Below are positions 1 to 8,077 of a stretch of 64,000 nucleotides of DNA, piece after piece. A model generated the notes under the pieces. The model saw only the letters and a list, made by a program, of their open reading frames with translations. It was not told the origin of the DNA and ran no database searches. Source of the stretch: Pseudothermotoga thermarum DSM 5069 (lineage in GTDB: Bacteria > Thermotogota > Thermotogae > Thermotogales > DSM-5069); the NCBI RefSeq assembly GCF_000217815.1, contig NC_015707.1, positions 1,910,014-1,974,013 on the forward strand, in the 5' to 3' direction. How positions within the stretch are numbered: the first letter of the stretch is position 1; the number at the start of each line of letters is the position of its first letter. The position numbers were made by a program, and so were the translations under genes.

Positions 1-1025
1 AAACAAACCAATCCACCAGGTTTTTCAGGTGAAGCTTCGTTCAAGAGAAATCTAACGGCACCATAGCCAAGTGTCCTTGTGTAATCGATGTCAAACGGAA
101 TTGGTCTTGCGCATCTTAGCTCATAGCCAAGTGTCACATCGACTATTGTTATTTTTTCTCCCCTTTGTTCAAAGCGTTTTTGAATTTCTCTTTTGAGAAT
201 GGTGGCAAGTGGAATTTCAGAGAGTCTTATGTGACCATGGGGATCTCTTTCAACGACAACTCCTGGTATTTGCTCAAACTCTTTTGGATCTATTAATTCT
301 CCTATACCTTCTGCGATGACCGCTACACCATCTTTTCTTCCAAGAATTCTTCTTTTTATTATCGCCGCTTCAAGGACGTCGCAAACCTCGGCCAAGGTTA
401 TTTTATCTTTTCTGAATTCCTCTCCTATCAAGGTCAAAGTGGCGCTTGCAGACATTCCTATCCCAAGTGCAAGGTGTCCTGCCCTTCTTCCCATGACTAC
501 GACGAAATACCAGCGGTTGGTTGTTCTTGAATCTTGCATCAGGTTGTAAACAAGTTCTGCTCCAACGTGTCTAGCAGTTTCATAACCGAAGGTTGGCATG
601 TCCCCTGGAAGAGGCAAATCGTTGTCTATTGTTTTTGGGACATGTGCAACGTATATTTCGTGGTTGCTTGCCTTAGAAACGGCTGAAGCGGAGAAAGCCG
701 TGTCATCCCCACCAATTGTGACAAGGTAGCGAATGTTAAGTTCTTTTAAAGCTTTAACCGCTCTTTCCAAATCTTCCGGATTTTTTGTTGGATTGGCTCT
801 GGAAGTTCGAAGTATTGATCCACCTTCGGTATGGATTCGCGAGACATCGGAAATGGTCAAAGGTCGAACCATGTCGGTTCTGCCTTTCATGAGATGTTCA
901 AACCCATCGTAGATTCCAACAACATCAACACCACTTGTGATGGCGGCAATCGTAACGGCGTTTATAACACTGTTGATACCAGGTGCCGGTCCACCACCAA
1001 CTAAAATCCCAAGCTTTTCTGCCAC
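1..1025 (-). CDS. pfp: Pyrophosphate-dependent 6-phosphofructokinase, C-terminus cut off by window edge
   Basis: Phosphorylates fructose 6-phosphate in glycolysis, predicted to use PPi rather than ATP. Translating the minus strand from GTG at 1025 gives VAEKLGILVGGGPAPGINS, the usual PFK N-terminus. Two marks point to PPi: the nucleotide loop reads GGDD (about residues 105-108), where ATP enzymes have GGDG, and the catalytic loop reads PKTIDND (about 130-136) with the extra Lys typical of PPi enzymes. Those two marks are known family discriminators. A TGA lies in frame two codons upstream and GGGGTG precedes the start, so the start is well fixed. About 341 codons are visible and the end lies off the left edge. 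It fits with hppA and ppdK in this window, which also handle PPi. Confidence 0.93.
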   Translation of the reverse strand, partial: MAEKLGILVGGGPAPGINSVINAVTIAAITSGVDVVGIYDGFEHLMKGRTDMVRPLTISDVSRIHTEGGSILRTSRANPTKNPEDLERAVKALKELNIRYLVTIGGDDTAFSASAVSKASNHEIYVAHVPKTIDNDLPLPGDMPTFGYETARHVGAELVYNLMQDSRTTNRWYFVVVMGRRAGHLALGIGMSASATLTLIGEEFRKDKITLAEVCDVLEAAIIKRRILGRKDGVAVIAEGIGELIDPKEFEQIPGVVVERDPHGHIRLSEIPLATILKREIQKRFEQRGEKITIVDVTLGYELRCARPIPFDIDYTRTLGYGAVRFLLNEASPEKPGGLVC

Positions 1026-1076
1026 TTTTCAACACCCCTTTTTCAAACGGTTTGCAACAAAAGTTGTCCAAAGAAG

Positions 1077-1104
1077 ATTATATCAGCTTTGCCAAACAAA
1101 GGAA
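1077..1104 (-). promoter_or_regulatory. Probable promoter of the PPi-phosphofructokinase gene
   Basis: On the minus strand a perfect TATAAT occupies 1082-1077, about 50 bases before the GTG start. Upstream at 16 bases spacing is TTCCTT, a weak -35. Only the -10 is convincing. Confidence 0.45.
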
Positions 1105-1216
1105 CTCTTTTTTATTTTAACGTTTGCTTAAATATTTCTTATGCAAATCGACATCAAAAAGCTTTGATTGTCGAAATATTATATAAGCAAAGCAAACTTG
1201 TGGGGAGGAATTGATT

Positions 1217-1321
1217 TTGATATCTTTGCTTGCTTATGATGACATCCTTGTAGCTGAAATAAAGAACGCTAAGAAGCGCAGCCGCCCGGTGATCGATGGC
1301 GGCTGCTTGCGCTTGTTGTAG
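1217..1321 (+). CDS. Putative leader peptide (lysine-codon attenuator)
   Basis: A 34-codon ORF starts at TTG 1217, nine bases after GGAGG (1204-1208), and stops at TAG 1319-1321. Codons 16-23 read Lys-Asn-Ala-Lys-Lys-Arg-Ser-Arg, so three of five consecutive codons are Lys (AAG), immediately before H1 of the leader. The ORF lies just upstream of the diaminopimelate operon. A ribosome waiting for Lys-tRNA at 1271-1276 would cover the 5' arm of H1 and could free the antiterminator strand. The Arg codons could make it respond to arginine instead. The ORF may be accidental, since a short open frame is not rare, but ribosome site, codon content and context agree. Confidence 0.5.
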   Translation: MISLLAYDDILVAEIKNAKKRSRPVIDGGCLRLL

Positions 1322-1348
1322 CGCAAAGCCGCAGGAAGAAAAAGATCA

Positions 1349-1383
1349 CCGGGCTACCTGAAAAAGGTAGCCCGGTTTTTTTA
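1349..1383 (+). terminator. Attenuator terminator upstream of dapH
   Basis: Perfect 11-bp stem CCGGGCTACCT/AGGTAGCCCGG with a GAAAA loop, followed by a run of T. It lies between the leader ORF and the dapH ribosome site, so it must be bypassed for the operon to be expressed from the upstream promoter. Confidence 0.9.
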
Positions 1384-1417
1384 TTAATAACACATCAATC
1401 AAGAGGAGGGAAGTTGC

Positions 1418-2203
1418 ATGGAAAATTTGGTGGATAACCTGACGACAGAAGCCATTATTCGTTTGATCGCCACATCTAGGAAAAGAACCCCTGTTGTTGC
1501 TTACGTGAAAGGTGAGTTGGACAAAGTGAAATTTGAAAATCTGCGTTTTTTTGGTGACGAGCGTTTTGGCATCGTTTTAGGGGAGTATGAAGATTTTGTG
1601 AGATTCGTCGAGGCAAACAGAAAATTTTTAGATGACTTTTACGTTGAAGTGAAAGCTAGAAACTCTGCCCTACCGCTGGCTGATCTAACGAAGTACAACG
1701 CTCGCATAGAACCTGGAGCCATAATAAGAGACCTTGTGGAAATTGGAGATGGAGCAGTTATAATGATGGGAGCGATAATAAACGTTGGTGCTAAAATTGG
1801 TGAAAAAACAATGATCGACATGAATGCTGTGATAGGTGGCAGGGCTATCATCGGTAAGAATTGTCACATCGGTGCAGGTGCAGTCATAGCAGGTGTCATA
1901 GAGCCACCAAGCGCCAAACCCGTTGTCATAGAAGATGACGTGATAATTGGTGCCAACGCAGTTGTGTTAGAAGGAGTAACCGTTGGAAGGGGTGCTGTTG
2001 TGGCAGCTGGTGCTGTTGTGATCAACGATGTTGAACCTTACACAGTTGTGGCTGGAGTACCGGCTAGGTTCATCAAAAAAGTGGATGAAAAGACCAGAGA
2101 AAAAACTCAGATCGTTGAAGCTTTGAGAAATCTCAAAAACGAAGGGAGAGTTTCAAGTGAGTCATCTGGTGGGGGTTTACAGGTATTTCAATTTGGAAAT
2201 TGA
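1418..2203 (+). CDS. dapH: Tetrahydrodipicolinate N-acetyltransferase (DapH/DapD family)
   Basis: Acetylates tetrahydrodipicolinate with acetyl-CoA, first step of the acetyl branch of diaminopimelate/lysine synthesis. The N-terminal ~90 residues form the small alpha/beta domain. From about residue 95 the chain shows left-handed beta-helix hexapeptides ([14 protein letters not shown], then [13 protein letters not shown]), ending in the acyl-carrier-type tail [13 protein letters not shown]. The start ATG follows GAGGAGGG. At 261 residues it is longer than the ~235 usual for the family; the last ~16 residues (Ser/Gly-rich) overlap the next gene by 47 bases and look like run-on after loss of an original stop. 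It leads the operon with the aminotransferase and deacetylase, which supports the acetyl rather than succinyl branch. Confidence 0.92.
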   Translation: MENLVDNLTTEAIIRLIATSRKRTPVVAYVKGELDKVKFENLRFFGDERFGIVLGEYEDFVRFVEANRKFLDDFYVEVKARNSALPLADLTKYNARIEPGAIIRDLVEIGDGAVIMMGAIINVGAKIGEKTMIDMNAVIGGRAIIGKNCHIGAGAVIAGVIEPPSAKPVVIEDDVIIGANAVVLEGVTVGRGAVVAAGAVVINDVEPYTVVAGVPARFIKKVDEKTREKTQIVEALRNLKNEGRVSSESSGGGLQVFQFGN

Positions 2204-3344
2204 GCGAGCAAGTGGTATTTACTTGTACACCAAAGATGGCAAAAAGTTTATAGATACCTTCTCAGGGATAGGAGTTCTTGCCTTCGGTCACGGTGATTTG
2301 GACATACAAAAAGCTATAGTCGAAAAAGTTTCAAGGTACACGCACTTATCGAACTTTTTTCTCGATGAGGATGCTGAAACAGTTGCTTCAAAACTGGTTG
2401 AAAAGGTCGGTAAAGACGGCAAAGTATTCTTTGCAAATTCTGGTACTGAAGCAAACGAGGCAGCTTTGAAAGCTGTCAAAAAATTCAAAAAGGGGTTAAT
2501 ACTTTCCTTTCAAGGCAACTTTCACGGTAGAACCATTGGTTCGTTGTCTATAACAGGTTTTGAAAAGCTTAGAGAACCTTTTGAGCCTTTACTTGAAGGT
2601 GTAGTGATTTTACCTCACAACGATGTTGAAAAATTCTTAGATTTTGTTGAAAAACATCATGCTGAAATTTCCGCTATCTTTGTTGAACCACTTCTTGGAA
2701 GCGGTGGTATAAAACCTCTTTCCAGCAAAATGGCAGAAGCCATAATGTATGCAAAGCGTGAGTATGGAATAGTTTTAGTTGTCGATGAGGTTCAAGCTGG
2801 ACTTGGAAGAACTGGTAAATTCTTCTGTTACGAGCATTTCAACCTCGAACCAGATGTAATAACCGTTGCAAAAGCTTTGGGAGGAGGACTTCCGCTTGCA
2901 GCAGTTATTTTCACAGGTGATTTGAAGGAAGTTTTTACTTACTCTCAGCATGGTTCCACCTTTGCTCCAAATCCAGTGGCACTTTCTGCCGCAAAAGTTG
3001 TGCTTGAGAAGTTGACAAATCAGCTTGTAAGCGAGGTCAGGGAAAAAGGTGACTATTTCAAAAAGAAGTTGAGCTTGATTCAAAGTGAAGCGGTACGGGA
3101 TGTAAGGGGATTGGGGTTGATGATAGGTGTGGAAGTAAGCGTCGATGGGGATATATTGAAAGAAAGTGCATTAAATCACGGTCTTTTACTGAACATAGTT
3201 GGGGGGAATGTGGTTAGATTTTTACCGGCTTTAAACATAACTTATGATCAAATCGATGAGATCGTCGAATTATTTGAAAAAAGTTTGAGGGAGGTATCTG
3301 GTGAGAGAGATAGAGCTAAGAAGAATCTTGCACCAACATCCTGA
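2157..3344 (+). CDS. Class III PLP aminotransferase, probably N-acetyl-diaminopimelate aminotransferase
   Basis: Fold-type I, ornithine-aminotransferase-like enzyme (395 aa). Visible motifs are the phosphate-binding [12 protein letters not shown] (about 94-105), the PLP-Asp region [12 protein letters not shown] (about 205-216) and the Schiff-base Lys in [12 protein letters not shown] (about 235-246). By sequence alone it resembles acetylornithine aminotransferase (ArgD). Its place between dapH and an M20 deacylase suggests it aminates N-acetyl-2-amino-6-oxopimelate for lysine synthesis; dual use in arginine synthesis is possible. The GTG start at 2157 follows GGGAGAG and lies within dapH by 47 bases. 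The C-terminus also runs 44 bases into the next gene. The substrate is inferred from context. Confidence 0.85.
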   Translation: MSHLVGVYRYFNLEIERASGIYLYTKDGKKFIDTFSGIGVLAFGHGDLDIQKAIVEKVSRYTHLSNFFLDEDAETVASKLVEKVGKDGKVFFANSGTEANEAALKAVKKFKKGLILSFQGNFHGRTIGSLSITGFEKLREPFEPLLEGVVILPHNDVEKFLDFVEKHHAEISAIFVEPLLGSGGIKPLSSKMAEAIMYAKREYGIVLVVDEVQAGLGRTGKFFCYEHFNLEPDVITVAKALGGGLPLAAVIFTGDLKEVFTYSQHGSTFAPNPVALSAAKVVLEKLTNQLVSEVREKGDYFKKKLSLIQSEAVRDVRGLGLMIGVEVSVDGDILKESALNHGLLLNIVGGNVVRFLPALNITYDQIDEIVELFEKSLREVSGERDRAKKNLAPTS

Positions 3345-4395
3345 ACCATCTTTCAAAGAGTTCACGACGCATAAGATACTTAAAAAGTTCATCGAAGAAC
3401 TGAATTTTGGGGAAATCTTCCCAGTTGAAACAGGGCTTGTTATCGTCAGACGGATGTTAAAAGACAATTCTTTCGTTCTTTTTAGGGCAGAGATGGATGC
3501 GTTGGAGATAGAGGAAAAAACAAACTATTCTTACAGATCCAAAAATAACTTTATGCACGCTTGTGGTCATGATTTTCACATGGCTGCTTTGTACGGGCTG
3601 ATGAAAAGAATCGTTGAAAGAAATTTTGCAGGAAATGTCATTTGCGTCTTTCAGCCTGGTGAAGAAACTGGCTGTGGGGCTTTGAAAATTTTGAATTTTT
3701 TACTTGAAAAAGGTTATGATATCAAAGCGGCTGTTGCCATGCATGTGACTGACGAATATCCTGTCGGCACGATTGCAAGCAAACCTGGTACTTTGTTTTG
3801 TGCATCGCTTGAAATAGATGTGGAAGTTGTTGGTCAAGCGGCGCACGCCGCATTCCACTGGATGGGAAAGGATGCTCTAAGAACTTGTGTTGAGTTTTTA
3901 GAGAAATTTTATAAAATGAGCTGGTGCGATGACTTAGTTTGGTTTGGCAAAATAGCTGGTGGTAGAGCAAGGAATGTGGTAGCAGATGAGGTCGTTTTAC
4001 AAGGGACTATAAGAAGTAAAAAGTTAGAAAAGATTGATTCAATTGTCGAAAAACTCAATCAAACGCTCAAGGAAATCTGTCTTGACCTTGGTACTTCATT
4101 CCAAATAAAAAGAGGAGCAACTTACCGGCAAGTTGAAGTGAACGAGAAGCTGTTCAGCGTTCTTAAACAAGTTGCTGTAGCTTATGGTTGGAATTTCGTT
4201 GAATGTGATACAAAGTTTACCGCTGAAGATTTCGGGTATTTCTCGCAGTATTATCCCGCTTTGATGTTCTGGTTTGGAACAAAAGAAAGAGAAACCTATG
4301 GCTTACACAGTGATCGTTTTCTTCCCGCCGATGAACTTGTTCCAAAAGCTTCCGAATTTTTGTACTCTTTGCTTTTGCATTTGATGATTTTTTAA
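3301..4395 (+). CDS. M20-family amidohydrolase, probable N-acetyl-diaminopimelate deacetylase
   Basis: Metal-dependent hydrolase (364 aa) expected to remove the acetyl group from N-acetyl-LL-diaminopimelate, completing the acetyl branch. Motifs of the M20D group are FRAEMDALEI (metal and catalytic Asp, about 60-69), HACGHDFHM (about 83-91) and PGEETGCGA (metal-binding Glu pair, about 119-127). The GTG at 3301 follows GGGAGG (3289-3294), overlapping the aminotransferase by 44 bases. Relatives include hippurate and indole-acetyl-amino-acid hydrolases, so specificity is set by the dapH-aminotransferase context. No epimerase, dapA or dapB lies nearby; lysA is elsewhere in the window (54804). Confidence 0.87.
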   Translation: MREIELRRILHQHPEPSFKEFTTHKILKKFIEELNFGEIFPVETGLVIVRRMLKDNSFVLFRAEMDALEIEEKTNYSYRSKNNFMHACGHDFHMAALYGLMKRIVERNFAGNVICVFQPGEETGCGALKILNFLLEKGYDIKAAVAMHVTDEYPVGTIASKPGTLFCASLEIDVEVVGQAAHAAFHWMGKDALRTCVEFLEKFYKMSWCDDLVWFGKIAGGRARNVVADEVVLQGTIRSKKLEKIDSIVEKLNQTLKEICLDLGTSFQIKRGATYRQVEVNEKLFSVLKQVAVAYGWNFVECDTKFTAEDFGYFSQYYPALMFWFGTKERETYGLHSDRFLPADELVPKASEFLYSLLLHLMIF

Positions 4396-4450
4396 TTCGG
4401 TTTTTTTGGTATTATCGTATTCAGAAAAAGGCTGCTGGGAGGTGTTAAAC

Positions 4451-6394
4451 TTGCTGGCTTTGTTTCTCATTGTAGCTATATCCTGCGCATACACAATTTT
4501 TTTGACCTTCAAAATACTAGATTCAAGCCCTGGAAACGAAAAGACAATTCAGCTTTCTTTGATAATTCAAAAAGGTGCAAGGTCTTTTTTACTTCAGGAA
4601 TATTCTGTGTTTTTCCCAATAGTTGGCGCCATAGTAGTTTTTCTCTCGTTTTTCAACTTTAAAGCAGGTATTTCGTTGCTTCTTGGAGCTTTGTTTTCAA
4701 CGCTGGCAGGATTTTTCGGAATGGTCGTTGCCACAAAATCCAACGCCAGGACAAGTTGGGCTGCCCTTTATGGGATGGACAAAGCTTTGCGGATAGCCTT
4801 TCAAGGCGGGGCAGTCATGGGTTTGACGGTTTCCGCGCTTGGACTTTTGGGAATAGGAATTGTCCTTTCGATTTTCAAGGAAATATCGTACGTTGGTTAC
4901 TATTCTTTTGGGGCGTCCTTTGTTGCGTTGTTTGCAAGAGTTGGTGGAGGAATTTACACGAAGGCTGCCGATGTTGGTGCAGATATAGTTGGCAAAACAG
5001 AAGCGAATTTACCAGAGGATGATCCAAGAAACCCCGCGGTCATAGCTGACAATGTTGGAGATAACGTTGGAGACGTCGCGGGAATGGGAGCGGATTTGTA
5101 CGAGTCTTACATTGGTTCAATATTCTCCGCATTGGCCTTGGCTTCTTTTGCGAATGATTTAAAGGCCTATCGATTTGTTATCTTCGTTGCTTTAACTGGA
5201 CTTGTTAGCTCCATGATCTCCGTTTTGGTGACTTCGGCAAGTACAAAGAAGTTTTCAAATCCGGGGGACGCTTTAAGGTTTGGATCGATATTGTCCAACG
5301 TTCTTTTACTTGTAGGTATTTTAATTTATTCGCTCGCAAATAACTATCTTGTTGCTTTTGTCGTGGTTTTAATGGGCGTTGTTGTGGGAATTTCCGTGGG
5401 GCTTTTAACGGAATTTTACACTTCCAGTAAAAAGATTGCTGAACTTGCAAAATCTGCGAACATGGGAGCTGCAAACATTTTGATAAACGGCATTGCTTTG
5501 GGTATGGAGTCTACGGCTATTATCACGATCATGATCGTGGCTGCAGTGATGCTTTCTTACAAACTTCTTGGTCTTTTCGGTGTGGCTCTGTCTGCAGTTG
5601 GAATGCTTTCAACGCTTGGGATGAACCTTTCTATAGACGCCTATGGACCGATTGCCGACAACGCAGGTGGTATAGCACAAATGGCTGGTTTAGATGAAAG
5701 GGCCAGAAGAATAACAGATCAGCTCGATGCAGTTGGAAACACCACAGCCGCGATGGGAAAAGGATTTGCAATTGTTTCGGCTGCTTTAACAGCTCTTGCT
5801 TTGTTTTCGAACTATGCGAACGTTGCTCACATCAGTGCGGTTGACATACGAAATCCCTCTTTATTCACAGGCGCATTGATTGGAGCAATGCTACCGTTTC
5901 TTTTTTGCGCCCTTGCCATGAAGGCGGTGGGAGACGCTGCAGACGAAATGGTTGAGGAAATAAGAAGACAAATCAGAGAAATTCCGGGAATAATATCTGG
6001 ACATGCTCAGCCAGATTACGAGCGTTGTATAAAGATAGCAACAAAAGGGGCTTTGAGAAGGATGGTTTTACCATCACTTTTGGCTATTCTTGTACCTATT
6101 GCGGGTTACTTTACAATCGGTTCTACCGGAACGGCTGGAATTTTGATAGGTTCCACTGTCACGGGTGTCATGGTTGCAATATTCATGGCCAACTCTGGTG
6201 GTGCATGGGACAATGCCAAAAAGTACATAGAGGAAGGTCATTTCGGAGGAAAGGGATCCATGGCACACAAAGCATCCGTTGTTGGTGACACCGTTGGTGA
6301 TCCGTTGAAAGACACCGCTGGTCCTTCGATAAACATATTGATAAAATTGATGGCAATAACCTCGGTCATATTGGCAACTTTGGTAGGGAGGTAA
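4451..6394 (+). CDS. hppA: Membrane-bound ion-translocating pyrophosphatase, K+-dependent type
   Basis: Hydrolyses PPi and pumps Na+ or H+ out of the cell; an integral membrane protein of about 16 helices. The signature is clear: GGGIYTKAADVGADIVGK, then EDDPRNPAVIADNVGDNVGD, and near the end GGAWDNAKKYIEEG and VVGDTVGDPLKDT. The stretch GNTTAA (5734-5751) has Ala where K+-independent enzymes have Lys, so K+ dependence is predicted from the known rule. TTG at 4451 after GGGAGG is preferred to an upstream ATG that would add 15 residues ahead of the first helix. That gives 647 aa. It sits directly upstream of a phosphofructokinase-like gene (gap 4 bases). The pumped ion cannot be decided here. 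Confidence 0.95.
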   Translation: MLALFLIVAISCAYTIFLTFKILDSSPGNEKTIQLSLIIQKGARSFLLQEYSVFFPIVGAIVVFLSFFNFKAGISLLLGALFSTLAGFFGMVVATKSNARTSWAALYGMDKALRIAFQGGAVMGLTVSALGLLGIGIVLSIFKEISYVGYYSFGASFVALFARVGGGIYTKAADVGADIVGKTEANLPEDDPRNPAVIADNVGDNVGDVAGMGADLYESYIGSIFSALALASFANDLKAYRFVIFVALTGLVSSMISVLVTSASTKKFSNPGDALRFGSILSNVLLLVGILIYSLANNYLVAFVVVLMGVVVGISVGLLTEFYTSSKKIAELAKSANMGAANILINGIALGMESTAIITIMIVAAVMLSYKLLGLFGVALSAVGMLSTLGMNLSIDAYGPIADNAGGIAQMAGLDERARRITDQLDAVGNTTAAMGKGFAIVSAALTALALFSNYANVAHISAVDIRNPSLFTGALIGAMLPFLFCALAMKAVGDAADEMVEEIRRQIREIPGIISGHAQPDYERCIKIATKGALRRMVLPSLLAILVPIAGYFTIGSTGTAGILIGSTVTGVMVAIFMANSGGAWDNAKKYIEEGHFGGKGSMAHKASVVGDTVGDPLKDTAGPSINILIKLMAITSVILATLVGR

Positions 6395-6398
6395 GACT

Positions 6399-7409
6399 AT
6401 GAGAAGAATAGCTATTTTGTGCGTTGGTAACGATTGCCCAGGTTTAAACGCAGCCATAAGGGCTACTGTTGTGAAAAGCAATATGGAAGATTTAGAGGTT
6501 GTTGGAGTAAAAGATGGTTTTGAAGGGCTTTTGAGAGATCAACTGGATGTTTTAACCAGAAACAGTGTTTCAGGAATACTTCACAGAGGTGGAACTATTT
6601 TGGGCACTTCTTTGTACATTCCAGAAAGCGATGAGGAAGTGAACAAGGTCGTTGAAAAGGTCAAACAATATTCCATAACTTGTTTGCTGATACTCGGTGG
6701 CAGGATTGGAACAAGAGCCGCGTTGAGATTGATGAAGGCCAACGTACCATCGATTTTGATTCCAGCCACGATAGACAACGATTTGCCGTTCACAGATTTT
6801 TCAATAGGTTTCTTCACAGCCGTCAGCCATGTCACTGACGCTTTGGATATGTTGCATTCCACAGCCGAAGCACATCACAGGGTTATGATAGTCGAAACGA
6901 TGGGCAGACCAAGTGGATGGATAGCCACTGTTGGAGGACTTGCAGGTGGGGCAGATTATGTTATAACAAATGCGGAAGGTTTTAAAGCAGAGGATTTGTT
7001 GGCGAAGATAAGGTCACGTTATGAAGGGCACAAAAGGTTCTCGATAGTTGTGGTTGAAGATGGGTTGAAATTGGACCAAAAGTTTTACGAAGAAGTTGGC
7101 GTGACGCAAGAAACACCTCCAGCTAAGGTCATAGGAATGTACATTCAAAAAGCTTTGAAAGATATCAACATTGAATGGCGTTACACCAGCCTTGGATATC
7201 TACAAAGGGGAGGAAGTCCTGTCAGCATGGACAGGATAATAGCAACCATGATGGCAACTAGAGCTGTTGAAATGGTTAAAGCAGCCAGGGTTTATCACGC
7301 AGTTGGAATGAGAGGTTTTACAGTTACCGAAGTACCGTATTCTGAAAGCATGCTCAACTTGAAGATTGTAGACGAATATTTGAGAAATCTTGCAAAACTT
7401 TTCTACTGA
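6399..7409 (+). CDS. Phosphofructokinase-family paralogue with altered nucleotide site
   Basis: 336-residue protein of the PfkA fold. It keeps the sugar-phosphate and catalytic parts: ATIDND (123-128, catalytic Asp), VETMGRPSGW (the MGR loop) and QRGGSP near the end. But the nucleotide site is broken. The conserved GGDG/GGDD reads GGRI (100-103), replacing the Mg-binding Asp with Arg. The N-terminal GGDAPGMN reads GNDCPGLN. The LGSAR segment, whose Arg contacts ATP in E. coli, reads LGTSL. It may use another donor, act as a regulatory partner, or be weakly active. The start ATG has GGGAGGT. It is probably co-transcribed with hppA and followed 8 bases later by sdaAB. A second, normal PPi-type enzyme is at 1-1025. 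Confidence 0.85.
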   Translation: MRRIAILCVGNDCPGLNAAIRATVVKSNMEDLEVVGVKDGFEGLLRDQLDVLTRNSVSGILHRGGTILGTSLYIPESDEEVNKVVEKVKQYSITCLLILGGRIGTRAALRLMKANVPSILIPATIDNDLPFTDFSIGFFTAVSHVTDALDMLHSTAEAHHRVMIVETMGRPSGWIATVGGLAGGADYVITNAEGFKAEDLLAKIRSRYEGHKRFSIVVVEDGLKLDQKFYEEVGVTQETPPAKVIGMYIQKALKDINIEWRYTSLGYLQRGGSPVSMDRIIATMMATRAVEMVKAARVYHAVGMRGFTVTEVPYSESMLNLKIVDEYLRNLAKLFY

Positions 7410-7417
7410 GGTGTACT

Positions 7418-8062
7418 ATGAAGCTGACGGAAATTTTAGGGCCTGTTATGATTGGGCCTTCTAGTTCTCATACACTTGGAGCCATGAGAATAGCAAGGTT
7501 TGTCAACAAGTTACTGGGTTATATTCCAAAAAAGGTTGAGTTCATACTTCACGGTTCCTTTGCTAAAACAGGTTTTGGGCATGGTACCGACAAAGCTCTT
7601 GCTGCGGGAATGCTTGGTATGAATTACGACGACGAAAGGGTGAAAGATGCTATAACCATAGCTAAAGAACGCGGTTTTGATTTCAGGTTTTTCAAGAAAG
7701 ATCTTGGTGACGTGCATCCAAACACGGTTTTGATAAAAGTTTTGGATACAGCCCAAGAAATTGAAGGTTGCTCAGTAGGTGGTGGAGCCATCAGGATAAC
7801 AAGAATAAACGGTGTGAAGTGTGATATAAGCTGGGAATACGATACTTTGGTGATTTTAAACAAAGACAAACCTGGTGTTCTGTCGAGAATAACCACCTTG
7901 ATCAAGGCCAACATCGCCAATCTGTACCTTCGTCGAATAAGTTTTCTTGAAGAAAAGGCTTTGACGATAATTGAACTCGACGGTTCTGTGGACATTTCTG
8001 AGCTAAAAAAATTAGACTGTGTTCTTGAGTGTTATTTCGTGCCACGAGATGACTTTATGTAA
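7418..8062 (+). CDS. sdaAB: L-serine dehydratase, iron-sulfur type, beta subunit
   Basis: Small subunit (214 aa) of the 4Fe-4S L-serine ammonia-lyase, converting serine to pyruvate and ammonia. The N-terminus has the family motif GPSSSHTLGAMR (about 12-23). The last ~70 residues, beginning near DTLVILNKDKPGVLSR, form an ACT domain likely to bind serine as regulator. ATG follows GAGGTG. The alpha subunit begins 15 bases downstream, the usual two-gene arrangement. Confidence 0.95.
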   Translation: MKLTEILGPVMIGPSSSHTLGAMRIARFVNKLLGYIPKKVEFILHGSFAKTGFGHGTDKALAAGMLGMNYDDERVKDAITIAKERGFDFRFFKKDLGDVHPNTVLIKVLDTAQEIEGCSVGGGAIRITRINGVKCDISWEYDTLVILNKDKPGVLSRITTLIKANIANLYLRRISFLEEKALTIIELDGSVDISELKKLDCVLECYFVPRDDFM

Positions 8063-8077
8063 AACGAGGGGTTTGTT

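Larger units (their letters stand above)
1202..1383 (+). promoter_or_regulatory. Structured leader with terminator/antiterminator before the lysine genes
   Basis: The RNA between about 1202 and 1383 can adopt mutually exclusive folds. H1 pairs 1278-1286 with 1298-1306 (9 bp, GCAGCCGCC/GGCGGCTGC). H2 pairs 1307-1312 with 1321-1326. An antiterminator pairs 1284-1294 with 1344-1354 (11 bp, GCCCGGTGATC/GATCACCGGGC). The terminator pairs 1349-1359 with 1365-1375. Antiterminator and terminator share 1349-1354, so they exclude each other. The region also holds a 34-codon ORF with Lys codons. AT-rich DNA with a TATTATATAA stretch (1177-1186) upstream may be the promoter. It does not resemble the known lysine riboswitch as I remember it. 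Regulation is inferred from pairing only. Confidence 0.7.

Noticed and set aside
1202-1383. Lysine riboswitch before dapH
   Set aside because: The leader lacks the AGAGGxGC and related conserved pieces of the lysine riboswitch as I recall them. It is too short; a leader peptide or another fold fits better.
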